A stretch of 64,000 nucleotides of DNA from JAXMAF01 sp046350555 (lineage in GTDB: Bacteria > Planctomycetota > Phycisphaerae > Phycisphaerales > SM1A02). The stretch is taken from contig JAXMAF010000005.1 of NCBI GenBank assembly GCA_046350555.1, forward strand, positions 62,001-126,000, given 5' to 3'. The position numbers and the translations under genes are program-made. This document shows positions 26,877-35,250 of the stretch, one piece after another. Each line of letters begins with the position of its first letter. The stretch's first letter is position 1. The notes below the pieces were generated by a model that was not told where the DNA came from, did no database searches, and was given only the letters and a program-made list of their open reading frames with translations.

Positions 26877-27579
26877 GGACAGCCACCCATTCCGACAATT
26901 AGGGACAGCCACCCATTCCAGCCCACCCACGCTCTCCAACTACCTCTCAACCGCAGAACCATCTCCGCTCACCCACGCAGATGCGACGTCGACGCATGCC
27001 CGCAATCCCCGTGGTTGTACGTGCAGGTCTGCATGCGCTCCCTCAACGCCGCGTCCGTGTCCACCCGCCACTGGGTCTCCTTGCCGCCCACATCCTTCGA
27101 TCAGGCGACCTTTGCCGGCTGGATGGTCAACGTCCGGCTCGCCGCATCGCATGCTTCCACGAGCACTTCGTCGGCCGCCGCCCTCGTCGGACCGATGGCG
27201 AGTGCGATGCCGCCAGTACTACACCGCCGTGTGGAGTCGGCGTCAAGCCCGCTGCTCGACGGGTACGTGACAGATTCTGCGGCGTGCCATGACAAGGCGA
27301 GACGAGGTAGGACGAGGTACGACGAGGCAGGACGAGCCCGGAGCGCAGCGACGGGCCGAGCATCGCGTCGCACACAGGAGATCATGACGCCATCGGCCGT
27401 TTGACCGCTCGCTGCGCTCGCGGCTCGTCCTGCGCGTCGCGGCCTCTCTGCGAAACTCGCCGTCGGCCCAGTTGCCAAGACGGTCGTGCACCCGTGCTCA
27501 ACGCCGCGGTCGCCCAAGAGCCCGTCGCCTACTCTCCCCCAACCCGAATCCATCCGACCCTTTCCGCGGAGCCTCGATC
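26877..27579. repeat. Non-coding stretch with direct repeats
   Basis: No gene is supported in these 700 bp. Two copies of GGGACAGCCACCCATTCC (26876-26893 and 26902-26919) sit right beside the insertion sequence; such units are common near REP-associated transposases. A decamer array of the type GACGAGGTAG occupies 27291-27340 (five units). Open frames on either strand are Arg/Ser-rich and were rejected. Confidence 0.6.
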
Positions 27580-28605
27580 ATGCGGTCGCCCACACGTCCT
27601 TCCTTGACCGCGATCCTTCTCACCGCCGCGCCCGCGATGCTCACGTTGCTCGCGACGCCCGCCCTTGCCGCCAACACCTACTGCCTCGACACCTTCACCT
27701 GCTTCCCCGTGCCGATGACCACGGAGACATCCAGCGCCGGCCCCTACGGCGTCTCCGCGGTGTTCCAGGCCAACGGCCCCGGCGTCTCCGGTACACAGCC
27801 GTCTTCGCACATCGAGGTCTTCATCCATGCCCCCGGCCTCAGCGGCCCCGGCACCATGGACATACATCTCGCCTGGTCCGTGTTCGCATCGGCGTATTCG
27901 TCGACCAATCAGGTCGAGGACAGCACGATGGTCACAATCGCCGACGCGCAAGGCATGGTGCTGTACTCCGCCGTTGTCGAGATCGCACCGGCCACCGCCA
28001 ACACCACGTGCCTCGCCGGTGGAGGCCCTCGAGTCAACGGAGAGATCGTCGGCCCCATTCAGTCCTCCGGCGCGTACCCCGTCGACATCGTCTTCAACTC
28101 CTGGGTCGCGATCGATCTCGGATGCCACGCCACTGGAAACGCCGACCCGGCCACGTGCAGCAGCGGCAATCAGGCCTCGGTGACCTCCACAGCCACGATC
28201 GCGATCACTGGGTTCGGCAACTTCCGGCAGAACCTCAACCCTGTCCAGATCCAGTTTCTTAGCAGTCCCGACGGCTCGATCATCTATCCCAATCTCGACA
28301 ACGGCGATCCGAGCGGGCCACTGTCGAGCCCGTTCGACTCGGATGGTGACGGTGTCCCGGACGTCGTCGACAACTGCGTCGCGGCGCCCAACAGCGACCA
28401 GGCCGATGCCGATGGCGACGGCATCGGCGACGCGTGCGACGGCGCGTCCGCCGATCTCAATGGCGACGGACACGTCGATGGCGCCGACCTTGGCCAATTG
28501 CTCGGCTCGTGGGGAGCGTGCGCTGGGTGTCCGGCCGATCTCGACGCAAACGGCCAGGTCGACGGCGCCGACGTCGGCGCGCTGCTGTCGGCGTGGACGG
28601 CGTAG
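27580..28605 (+). CDS. Secreted protein with thrombospondin type 3-like repeat and dockerin tail
   Basis: The start at 27580 gives a signal peptide (MRSPTRPSLTAILLTAAPAM...PALA) for a 341-residue protein. The mature part begins ANTYCLDTFTCFPVPMTTET and forms an all-beta domain of no recognised family with several Cys (TTCLAGGGPR, DLGCHATGN, PATCSSGNQA). Near residue 245 comes a TSP3/calcium repeat (DSDGDGVPDVVDNCVAAPNS, QADADGDGIGDACD). The dockerin segments are ADLNGDGHVDGADLGQLLGS and ADLDANGQVDGADVGALLSA. The secretion and dockerin pattern places it with the other dockerin proteins of the window; function unknown. Confidence 0.85.
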   Translation: MRSPTRPSLTAILLTAAPAMLTLLATPALAANTYCLDTFTCFPVPMTTETSSAGPYGVSAVFQANGPGVSGTQPSSHIEVFIHAPGLSGPGTMDIHLAWSVFASAYSSTNQVEDSTMVTIADAQGMVLYSAVVEIAPATANTTCLAGGGPRVNGEIVGPIQSSGAYPVDIVFNSWVAIDLGCHATGNADPATCSSGNQASVTSTATIAITGFGNFRQNLNPVQIQFLSSPDGSIIYPNLDNGDPSGPLSSPFDSDGDGVPDVVDNCVAAPNSDQADADGDGIGDACDGASADLNGDGHVDGADLGQLLGSWGACAGCPADLDANGQVDGADVGALLSAWTA

Positions 28606-28664
28606 TTTTGCCGCCGCGGGCACGAGTCGGTCGGCTGCGACGCCCGCATATCCTTGCGCGACCC

Positions 28665-29216
28665 ATGAGCACGCTCGCGATCATGACCGCCGACGAGCTT
28701 CTCCGGCTTCCGGCGAACGGAGCGAGATACGAGCTGATTCGGGGGGAGCTCAGGACCATGTCACCGGCGGGTGGACGACACGGGGCGATTGCGTCGCGGT
28801 TGGCGAATTCCCTGGGCCCGTTCGTCGAGGCGAACCGGCTCGGCCAGACCTACGCGGCCGAGACTGGATTCCGCCTTGCGAGCAATCCCGATACGGTCCG
28901 GGCGCCTGATTTCGCGTTCCTCGGCGCCGAGCGCGCGGCGCTGGTCGACGAGGTCGAGGGATTCATCCCCGGTGCGCCCGACTTCGCCGCGGAGGTGCTG
29001 TCGCCTGGCGATAGCTTCGCCGCGGTTGAGGAGAAGGTGAGCATGTGGCTTTCGGCCGGAACGGCGGTGGTGATCGTGATCGATCCGGCCGTCCGCCAGG
29101 TCGTGGTTCGGCGTCGGAGTTCGACAACCACAGAGGTGCTCGGCGAGCGCGACGCGGTGAGTGTTCCAGAGCTCTTTCCGGGATGGTCGATGGCGGTGGC
29201 GCGATTGTTCGGGTGA
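28665..29216 (+). CDS. Uma2-family putative restriction endonuclease-fold protein
   Basis: A 183-residue protein of the Uma2 (DUF820) family, PD-(D/E)XK-like. Typical segments are MTADELLRLPANGARYELIR, GELRTMSPAGGRHGAIASRL, the catalytic Asp in VRAPDFAFLG, the Glu in APDFAAEVLSPGDS, the conserved Lys in EEKVSMWLSAGTAVVIVIDP, and VPELFPGW at the end. Uma2 genes are abundant in planctomycetes and cyanobacteria; their biological role is not settled. The start at 28665 is the first ATG that gives the family N-terminus. It follows the dockerin gene by 60 bp on the same strand but is probably independent. Confidence 0.85.
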   Translation: MSTLAIMTADELLRLPANGARYELIRGELRTMSPAGGRHGAIASRLANSLGPFVEANRLGQTYAAETGFRLASNPDTVRAPDFAFLGAERAALVDEVEGFIPGAPDFAAEVLSPGDSFAAVEEKVSMWLSAGTAVVIVIDPAVRQVVVRRRSSTTTEVLGERDAVSVPELFPGWSMAVARLFG

Positions 29217-29227
29217 GGCGTGGGTGA

Positions 29228-29682
29228 ATGAGCGACGTCGGCGCAACAGCCGCGACTGTTCGGTCGCCAACAGATCGGCGCCAAGAGCGTCGACTTCGGC
29301 ACGCAGCGTGGCGTGTACCTCCTCGCCGACCTCCACACCGTGATCTATGTCGGCCGCGCGATCGAACGCCCACTCGGCCGGCGGCTCTATGAGCACACGC
29401 TGGACCGGCTGTCGGGCCGATGGAACCGATTCTCGTGGTTCGGCTTCCTCGATGTCCGACGCGGGCGAGCTCATCGACGAGCCGCTGCGGCCAACGCTGT
29501 CGTCGATCGTCTCGGCATTCGAGGCCATCCTCATCGAGACGCTCGAGCCACCGCAGAACCGCCGCCGCGGCGACGACTTCGCGGGGATCGAGTACATCCA
29601 GGACATCGACCCCGAGCTTCGTGAGCGCGAGATCAAGGCAACGCTTCGCAGCATCGAGCAGAAGCTTCGTCAAGAGCAGTAG
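29228..29682 (+). pseudogene. GIY-YIG nuclease-like protein, frameshifted
   Basis: The middle of the gene reads LFGRQQIGAKSVDFGTQRGV, then YLLADLHTVIYVGRA, the GIY-YIG core, then GRRLYEHTLDRLSGRWNRFS and WFGFLDV in one frame (about 29259-29460). The rest (SDAGELIDEPLRPTLSSIVS, AFEAILIETLEPPQNRRRGD, IEYIQDIDPELREREIKAT) continues in the next frame to the stop at 29682. The likely start, ATG at 29228, is in a third frame. Two indels thus interrupt it. The conserved residues (Y, R, E, N) are all present in pieces, so the break is recent or due to sequence error. Confidence 0.7.
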
Positions 29683-29773
29683 CACAGTGATGCGTGATGG
29701 CCACACCCCTCCCGCGGTTCGCCAAGACCCGCTCGGCGAAGTGGCCATGACCCCAATGTCGGCGGCATCGCGC

Positions 29774-30061
29774 TCACCGCCCGGTCAGTTCCGCCACATG
29801 GTCGATCTCGATGCGTCGTCCGCCGGGAAACACGGCGGTCGGATGCAGCTCGCCACCGAGGGCCTCCACGTACTTGCGCAGCGTGGTCAGGTACATGTCC
29901 GCGGCCGTCTCGACCTTGGAAACGTGCCCTTGACCGACCGCGAGCTTCTTGGCCAACTCCTTCTGAGTGAGACCGACTGCCTTGCGGATCTCGGCCAAAG
30001 GCATGGTCGACAACGTGGCCTTCACCCGGGCATCGACCCGGGCGCGCGCGGCTGGCGACAT
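29774..30061 (-). CDS. XRE-family HTH antitoxin-like regulator (orphan, HigA type)
   Basis: A 95-residue protein. MSPAARARVDARVKATLSTM is the typical antitoxin N-terminal helix, followed by an HTH (MPLAEIRKAVGLTQKELAKK, LAVGQGHVSKVE) and a dimerisation tail (YLTTLRKYVEALGGELHPTA, FPGGRRIEIDHV). It resembles antitoxins that follow a RelE/HigB-type toxin. The reading continues upstream of the ATG as WSNLKRR, as in longer relatives, until it meets a short repeat B at 30090-30145, which brings an in-frame stop. No toxin gene is left upstream. The repeat probably removed the original N-terminus, promoter or toxin. Confidence 0.75.
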   Translation of the reverse strand: MSPAARARVDARVKATLSTMPLAEIRKAVGLTQKELAKKLAVGQGHVSKVETAADMYLTTLRKYVEALGGELHPTAVFPGGRRIEIDHVAELTGR

Positions 30062-30089
30062 GCGACGCTTGAGGTTGCTCCACTGGCTG

Positions 30090-30145
30090 GCAGCCCGTGG
30101 CGAAAGTCATTCGGGCTGCGGTCGAGCACTCTCGCCACGGGCTGC
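30090..30145. repeat. Repeat B, 56-bp short form
   Basis: Both ends (GCAGCCCGTGGCGAAAG and CTCGCCACGGGCTGC) are kept, but the interior is only about 22 bp. It shares TCATTCGGGCTGCGG with the divergent copy at 52428, so it looks like an internal deletion of that subtype. TG flanks it on both sides. Confidence 0.85.
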
Positions 30146-30175
30146 TGGCCATCGATGAGTCCTCGGTGAACAAGC

Positions 30176-30604
30176 TCAGCTCCCGACTGTCCCGATCCAA
30201 CGCACACGCGCGCCCAACTCGCCTCCGGCCAACGCGTGTGCCAGCCGTTCATCGGCCGTGGCGAGGACGGCGTCGCGCATCAGCGCCAAGGCGATGTACA
30301 CGCAGTCGTACACGCTTCGCCCTGTCGACAGCGCGAGCTGAACCGCAGGTTGGACCAGCGATTCGCTTGGCTCGATCTCGATGGGGATGGACATGACCTG
30401 TTCGGCAAGCTGCGTCGTCTCCTCGATCGAAAGCGAGCCGCGCCGCTGGTGCTTCCAGAGGACGTTGCCGACCTCAATCCAGAGCAGATCCGGCGCGATC
30501 AGGCGATTCCCGCGCGCAAGGAGCGCCGTCGCCTCGACCGAGTGCTTCTCGGGCAGGAGCCACTTCACAGCGACACTCGCATCGACGACCAACACACGGC
30601 CCAT
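30176..30604 (-). CDS. PIN-domain toxin (VapC/FitB type)
   Basis: A 142-residue PIN-domain RNase. Acidic residues are D8 in VLVVDASVAVKWLLPEKHSV, E in IAPDLLWIEVGNVLWKH, D in SVYDCVYIALAL and D in AVLATADERLAHAL, matching the PIN catalytic set. The start ATG at 30604 borrows its first base from the end of repeat A, and no better start lies upstream inside the repeat. The cognate antitoxin-like gene lies immediately beyond the repeat on the same strand, so the pair was originally adjacent. It likely cleaves RNA when freed from antitoxin; target unknown. Confidence 0.88.
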   Translation of the reverse strand: MGRVLVVDASVAVKWLLPEKHSVEATALLARGNRLIAPDLLWIEVGNVLWKHQRRGSLSIEETTQLAEQVMSIPIEIEPSESLVQPAVQLALSTGRSVYDCVYIALALMRDAVLATADERLAHALAGGELGARVRWIGTVGS

Positions 30605-30705
30605 ACGGATTCCAGGAGACCTCCATGCGTTCGACCCCCTGCCCACAGCGGTGTCTCACGGCGGAATTGGGTTGGGTGGGGCGCGAGAATCAACTGGGAC
30701 GCGTA
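30604..30705 (+). repeat. Repeat A, full copy splitting a toxin-antitoxin pair
   Basis: A 102-bp copy with TA at both ends. On the minus strand its first bases directly follow the TGA stop of the antitoxin, and its last base supplies part of the toxin ATG. Restoring the site gives TGATATGG, a stop and start separated by one base. Confidence 0.92.
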
Positions 30706-30936
30706 TCACCGACCGCGATCCTCGCGGAGCAGTTCGGCGCTGTCGGCGAACGCGCGTCCGGCAAGTTGCTTCTGCCATCGCTCGGCGAGCACCCGGGCGT
30801 CGGCTGGGCTCAGCGCGGCCGCCCGCTCGAGGATGAGCCTGGCTTCACCCTGGAACGAACGGCCGTGCCGTCGAGCCCGCGCCTTCAGGCGCTCGACGGT
30901 GTGTGCGGCCAGGCCGCGGATGAGGATGTTGGTCAT
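30706..30936 (-). CDS. Antitoxin of the PIN-toxin pair (FitA/VapB-like)
   Basis: A 76-residue protein. MTNILIRGLAAHTVERLKAR, ARRHGRSFQGEARLILERAA is the ribbon-helix-helix FitA-like pattern used to bind operator DNA, and the C-terminal tail AERWQKQLAGRAFADSAELL would wrap the PIN toxin. It precedes the toxin on the minus strand, as is usual for such operons. Its stop codon TGA abuts repeat A. Autoregulation through an operator in the upstream gap (30937 onward) is expected from the family. Confidence 0.82.
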   Translation of the reverse strand: MTNILIRGLAAHTVERLKARARRHGRSFQGEARLILERAAALSPADARVLAERWQKQLAGRAFADSAELLREDRGR

Positions 30937-31213
30937 GGGATGGCTCCAGAACGAGGCGGTTGCTCAAATGCTAGCACATTGCTATCCGGTCAGGAGACCC
31001 CAGCAGATCCCCGCAGATTCCTCGTGGACACACCTGCCCGCCCCTGCGCAGAGCGACCGAAGGTCGTCGCAGGTGAAGAATCTACGTTCGCTTGCCGCAT
31101 GGAGACGGTGATCGTTCGGTGCACGGCTCGCGCCAGCCGCATGGCCATGTCAAGAGCCAAGTAGAGCCGCAATTCTTGCCACTCGTGGTAATCGGCTCCA
31201 ACTGGCTGCCATC

Positions 31214-31516
31214 ATGGCCATGCTCCGAATCGACTCGCTCGCCATCACGCACGAGATGCTCGCGCTCATCGCCGAGCTGGACGAGTTCAAGGGCGCTTGG
31301 CGAGCCCTCGGTCGTCTTGCGCCGGAGCGGCTTCGACAACTTCGCAGGATCGCGACCATCGAGAGCGTCGGCTCGTCGACGCGCATCGAGGGGGCGAAGC
31401 TGTCGGATCGTGAAGTGGAGGCGCTGCTCGGGAAGCTCGGGGCTCGGCCCTTCACGACGCGCGACGAGCAGGACGTCGCCGGATACGCCGCGGTCATGGA
31501 CGCAATGTTCATGAGC
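31214..31516 (+). pseudogene. Fic-family protein, N-terminal fragment
   Basis: The frame begins MAMLRIDSLAITHEMLALIA and contains LRRIATIESVGSSTRIEGAK and EVEALLGKLGARPFTTRDEQ, DVAGYAAVMD. These are the N-terminal helices and the (S/T)xxxE(G/N)-like inhibitory segment SSTRIEGAK of Fic proteins. After about 31510 the sequence loses similarity and the open frame simply continues antisense over the next gene to 31849. The catalytic HPFxDGNGR motif is missing, so no AMPylation activity can remain. The upstream gap 30937-31213 holds no gene. Confidence 0.75.
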
Positions 31517-31592
31517 ACCATCGCGTCAGCGCACGCGGGCGACTTCTCAAGCCCGAGGCGGGCGCGCGGGAGCCGCACCTCAGGCCTTCGCG

Positions 31593-32345
31593 CTACGGCT
31601 CGCCTGGCGATTCGGGCGACTGGTGCCGAATCTGCTCGAGTTGTCGCTTCAGCGGCTTCCAATACTCCGCATCGGCCGCGCGCTCGGCCGCCTGTTCCGC
31701 CTGGAGCGCGTCCGCGATCGATTCGGCCCCAGCGCCATTGCATGCCGCGCGCACAGCGGAACGAAGGTGCCCTGCCGCCGCGCTGGGGAAGCGGGCGACG
31801 AGCTCCTGGATCATCGCCGGCGTCCTCGACTCCCGCAGCCAGAAGATGATCTCGGCGGGATCCGGGGCGGCCGAGCGGGCGAGATAGTCCGCCTCCACAA
31901 GCCGTCGGATCATCGGCCAGTCCTTGTCGCGCTGCGTCTTCTTCGCGGCGACCAGATCGGGCAGGGCCAGCACGCTGACGCCGTTCTCGAGGATGCGGCG
32001 GCGTTCCCAGAGCAGCGCGAACGCATCGACACCGCGCATTTGGCTCATCAGGTCGACACGCAGTCCCGCGACCACCTGCGCCCGACAACGAAAGTGGACC
32101 GCGTGGCCGGCGCGGAGCATCGCGGCGTCGAACGGAGGAACCGCGATGACGACGGCGTCGAGCTCGCGCATCGCGGCGGCAACGGCCTCCAGGTTGGCGT
32201 CGTCCGCCAGGATCGCGAAGTCGACATCGCGAGTGAACTCGCTGGCGCCGTAGACGACGCAGGCCTGGCCGCCCATCAGGAGGGCCTTGACGTCGTGGCG
32301 CCGCATCGTCTCGAGCACCCCCTGAACGGACGGTGCGATGTTCAT
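31593..32345 (-). CDS. Nucleotidyltransferase-fold protein (AbiEii/DUF6036-like)
   Basis: A 250-residue protein. RRHDVKALLMGGQACVVYGA, SEFTRDVDFAILADDANLEA has the GG...(S/T)xDxDF signature of minimal nucleotidyltransferases used as toxins or toxin-neutralising enzymes. RVDLMSQMRGVDAFALLWER and LPDLVAAKKTQRDKDWPMIR (conserved K-x-x-R-x-K-D) follow. The C-terminal 90 residues are helical. Its ATG overlaps the stop of the 87-residue gene by 4 bp (ATGA), so the two form an operon and perhaps a toxin-antitoxin-like unit. Activity on tRNA or protein is inferred from the fold only. Confidence 0.75.
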   Translation of the reverse strand: MNIAPSVQGVLETMRRHDVKALLMGGQACVVYGASEFTRDVDFAILADDANLEAVAAAMRELDAVVIAVPPFDAAMLRAGHAVHFRCRAQVVAGLRVDLMSQMRGVDAFALLWERRRILENGVSVLALPDLVAAKKTQRDKDWPMIRRLVEADYLARSAAPDPAEIIFWLRESRTPAMIQELVARFPSAAAGHLRSAVRAACNGAGAESIADALQAEQAAERAADAEYWKPLKRQLEQIRHQSPESPGEP

Positions 32346-32605
32346 CGATCGGTCGCCGATCGCCTCGGCGCGGCGGCGCGATCCTGCCGCGCCGCCGCCG
32401 TGTTCCTCGCGAACTCCGCCAGTTCCTCCTCGCTCCAGAACGGACTCTGCGTATCGACGTCCGGGTCAAGGCTTCCGCCAAGGGCCACGTAATCCGCCCA
32501 GAGCCGCTGCGACGCCTCCCATCGCTCCATCGGGGTCATCGAATACCACTCGATCCAATCGGGATCGACCACGTCTTCGGGGCGGCGCGGGGTGACGGGA
32601 TGCAT
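32342..32605 (-). CDS. Small partner of the nucleotidyltransferase gene
   Basis: An 87-residue acidic, Trp-rich protein (VVDPDWIEWYSMTPMERWEA, SQRLWADYVALGGSLDPDVD, TQSPFW). Small proteins with the pattern ERW..S.RLW..F..LGGSLDP..DTQSPF are often found just upstream of nucleotidyltransferase genes of this kind. The start at 32605 is preferred; an ATG at 32623 would use the end of repeat A. It could be the antitoxin or regulatory partner; no DNA-binding motif is evident. Confidence 0.65.
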   Translation of the reverse strand: MHPVTPRRPEDVVDPDWIEWYSMTPMERWEASQRLWADYVALGGSLDPDVDTQSPFWSEEELAEFARNTAAARQDRAAAPRRSATDR

Positions 32606-32622
32606 CGACACGCGGTATCTCA

Positions 32623-32724
32623 TACGCGTCCCAGTCGACTCTCGCGCCCCAGCCCAACCCAATTCCGCCGTGAGACGTCGCAGTGGGAAGGCGTCGAAGG
32701 CATGGAGGTCCACTGGAATCCGCA
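32623..32724 (-). repeat. Repeat A, full copy
   Basis: A 102-bp copy, reverse orientation. One end is TACGCGTCCCAGTCGACT; the other is TGCGGATTCC on the minus strand (TA changed to TG). The latter directly follows the TGA stop of the lipoprotein-like gene. Confidence 0.92.
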
Positions 32725-33165
32725 TCAGGGAACCGGCGGATGACTCTTGGAGCACTGCGTCTGGCAGTTGGAAGCACGCTCGACGGCGTCCTTGATGCAC
32801 TGTTGTCGCTGCGCGCAGTCGGTGATCTTCTGGCACGCCGCGAGCTCGGTCTGAAGCGTCGCCGCGCAGCGCTTGGCGCAGTCGGCCTGACCCGAGTCGT
32901 ACGTGTTCTCCCAGAACTCGTCGCTGGCGAAGAAGTTCTCCAGCGGCGAGCCGAACAGCGAGCTGGCGACGATCCGGCCCTTGACCTTGAGGTCGTTGTT
33001 GCGCTTCTCCAGATCGGCGACCTTCGTCTCGAGCCCAGCGACCTTGGCATCGAGCGCGGCGATCCGCTTGGTCGCCTCTGCGTCGGCGGCCTGACCGCAA
33101 CCGGCGCATGACAGGATCGAGGCGGCCCCCAAAGCGGCGACCAACACGACAGCGTGCGTTCTCAT
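32725..33165 (-). CDS. Small exported Cys-rich coiled-coil protein, possible lipoprotein
   Basis: A 146-residue protein with an N-terminal export signal, MRTHAVVLVAALGAASILSC, followed by AGCGQAADA; ILSC or CAGC could serve as a lipobox, which is uncertain. Residues 30-65 form a heptad-like coiled coil (RIAALDAKVAGLETKVADLE). The C-terminal half has six or more Cys (DCAKRCAATLQTELAACQKI, TDCAQRQQCIKDAVERASNC, QTQC), probably disulfide-linked outside the membrane. The family was not recognised. Its stop codon abuts repeat A at 32724. Confidence 0.7.
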   Translation of the reverse strand: MRTHAVVLVAALGAASILSCAGCGQAADAEATKRIAALDAKVAGLETKVADLEKRNNDLKVKGRIVASSLFGSPLENFFASDEFWENTYDSGQADCAKRCAATLQTELAACQKITDCAQRQQCIKDAVERASNCQTQCSKSHPPVP

Positions 33166-33289
33166 GGCTTGTTTCCTCCGGGCGGTGAAACGACGTGTCG
33201 ATGGTAGCAGGGCGCCGCATCGTGGGCGGGCTCGTCAGACATCGAAAGATCGCAAGGTCGCAGGTTCGCGTCGCCGGGTCGGCCGGCCA

Positions 33290-33391
33290 TGCGCGTCCCC
33301 GTTGATTCTCGCGCCCCACCCAACCCAATTCCGCCGTGAGACGCCGCCGTGGGCAAACAGTCGAACGCATGGAGGTCTACTGGAATCCGTA
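33290..33391 (-). repeat. Repeat A, full copy
   Basis: A 102-bp copy between the Cys-rich gene and the FG-GAP dockerin gene. Ends are TGCGCGTCCCCGTTGATT and, on the minus strand, TACGGATTCCAGTAGACC. Confidence 0.9.
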
Positions 33392-33449
33392 TGAAGCGGC
33401 CCGTCCCCGAGCCACCCTGCCTCGCGCCATCGCGGACAGCCATCGCGCC

Positions 33450-35000
33450 TCACGAGCTCCATGCCCCGAGCAGGATGCCGAGATCGGCCCCGTCGACGAC
33501 GCCGTCGTCGTTCAGGTCTCCAAGGCATGATCCCAACAGCATCGATCTCTCCGACGCCGCGGCACAGGGTCCCCACGCGCCAAGCAGCAATCCAAGATCG
33601 CCGCCGCCGACTCCGCCGCTGCAATCCAGATCGGCGGCGAGCGCGCGGCGATCGCATCGATCCGGCACGCCGTCGAGGTCGGAGTCGCGTTCGAAGCCTG
33701 CCGCGATGTCGCAGGCGTCAAGCAGGCCATTGCCATTGCAGTCCAGGCAAGGGTCCACGATCAACGACGCAATCAGGCCGGCGCCTGCGAATGGGAGGAA
33801 CTCGGGCTGTCCGAGGGTGGTCAGCGGGGCGCCGGCGATCAGCGTCGCGCAGTCCGCGGCGATGATCCCGGCGAAGTCGGCGACGCCGACCGTGCCGGCC
33901 TTGGCAAGGCTCGCCGCGCGCAGCCACGCGCCATCGATCCGCTGATACTGCTCGATGCGCTGGACGCCGCGGCCGGCGAAGAACCGATCCGCGCCGGCGA
34001 ATGCAACCGAACGGCCCAGGTTCCAGCCAGCGCCTTCCGCTTCGACGAGCTGCTGCACGACGAGTCGATCCCCGGTCTCGGAGTACACGACAACTCGCCC
34101 GTCGCCCACGTCCGCCTTTGGCGCTCCGACGAGCAGTTCGCCTGGATGGGCCGCCAGCGCGCTGCCGAACCGGGCGGTCGCTGCGGGTGCGAATGGGGGC
34201 AGCAGCTTCGCGCGCTCGATCCACAAGCCCGCGATGGAATCGAAGACGTAGGCGGCGCCCGCATCGATTCCGGCGTCATCGTCGGCCGGCGCGCCGACGA
34301 CGATGCGGTTTCCCGCCAGCGCCAACGCGCCGCCGAACGCGCGATCGGCCGCTCCGTCGGCGGGCGTCAACGTGGCTTCGAGCGTCCAGGCCCCGCCCAA
34401 CGCTCGAAAGACATGCACCGCGCCATCGTCGCAGGCCACGGCGCCGCAGATCGTCGTTCCCGGCGCCGCCGCGGCGATCACGCCGTCGCCTGTCGCGATG
34501 GCCGAGCCAAGCTTCGCCTCCGGCGCGGAGGCCGCACCGAGCTTCGCGGCCAGCGTCCACGAGCGACCCCCGCCGTCGAGCTCGAACACGTACACCGCAC
34601 CGGCGTTCATGCCGAATGCGTCGTGTCGAGGCGAGCCGATCACGACGCGCGTTGCGTCCATGATGGCCACCGCCGAACCGAAGCCGTCGAGGATGCCGGC
34701 ATCGGGCGCCATCAACACGCCCGACTCGATCCACCGGCCACCCTCGCGCCGGTAGAGCCGCACCGTGCCGTCGCCGAGCGTGACACCGTTGGCGTACGGC
34801 GAGCCAACCAGCGCCAGGTCGCCAAGCACATCGACGCTGAAGCCCACCGCTTCACCTTGCGCCGGCGCCGCGACCGGCAGTTTCTCGAACACTTGCTGCG
34901 TGCAAACTGATGCCGAGCACGACGAGCCCGCCGACACGCAGAGGGCGATCATGAGACCGACCGTGACCGAGCGCGGCTCGCAGAACTGATCCTTGGACAT
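33450..35000 (-). CDS. Secreted FG-GAP beta-propeller protein with dockerin tail
   Basis: Starting at 35000 (MSKDQFCEPRSVTVGLMIAL, CVSAGSSCSASV) the 516-residue protein has a signal peptide. Seven or so FG-GAP/integrin-alpha-like repeats follow (VGFSVDVLGDLALVGSPYAN, DGFGSAVAIMDATRVVIGSP, AKLGSAIATGDGVIAAAAPG, RAFGGALALAGNRIVVGAPA, ARFGSALAAHPGELLVGAPK). After the propeller come CLDCNGNGLLDACDIAAGFE and DSDLDGVPDRCD. Two dockerin segments finish the protein (ADLDCSGGVGGGDLGLLLGA, GDLNDDGVVDGADLGILLGA). The longer frame back to 35117 has no signal and is rejected. Probably an extracellular binding protein. Confidence 0.88.
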   Translation of the reverse strand: MSKDQFCEPRSVTVGLMIALCVSAGSSCSASVCTQQVFEKLPVAAPAQGEAVGFSVDVLGDLALVGSPYANGVTLGDGTVRLYRREGGRWIESGVLMAPDAGILDGFGSAVAIMDATRVVIGSPRHDAFGMNAGAVYVFELDGGGRSWTLAAKLGAASAPEAKLGSAIATGDGVIAAAAPGTTICGAVACDDGAVHVFRALGGAWTLEATLTPADGAADRAFGGALALAGNRIVVGAPADDDAGIDAGAAYVFDSIAGLWIERAKLLPPFAPAATARFGSALAAHPGELLVGAPKADVGDGRVVVYSETGDRLVVQQLVEAEGAGWNLGRSVAFAGADRFFAGRGVQRIEQYQRIDGAWLRAASLAKAGTVGVADFAGIIAADCATLIAGAPLTTLGQPEFLPFAGAGLIASLIVDPCLDCNGNGLLDACDIAAGFERDSDLDGVPDRCDRRALAADLDCSGGVGGGDLGLLLGAWGPCAAASERSMLLGSCLGDLNDDGVVDGADLGILLGAWSS

Positions 35001-35250
35001 GGGACTCGCTCCAATGGCTGATGTTGGACGAACGACGCGCTGGCAGCGTGTCCGTGGGACCGTCGCCTCCCAGCTCCATGTCACATATGCCGATCGGAGG
35101 CAGATCCTGCGCGTCAAGCCGGTCTCAATGGCCTGCGCTGTGGCCGCCGCGGCGGCGCCCAGACCACACCTGTGCCAAAGCTCCCGAATTCACAGTGAAA
35201 GCCATGCCTCGGCACTCTGGGAATCTTGGCATGGTTGTGGCCTCGATGTC

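Noticed and set aside
26823..27404. A 193-codon open frame right of the insertion sequence
   Set aside because: It begins inside the insertion sequence, crosses direct repeats and a decamer array, is Ser/Ala/Arg-rich and has no motif or plausible start region.
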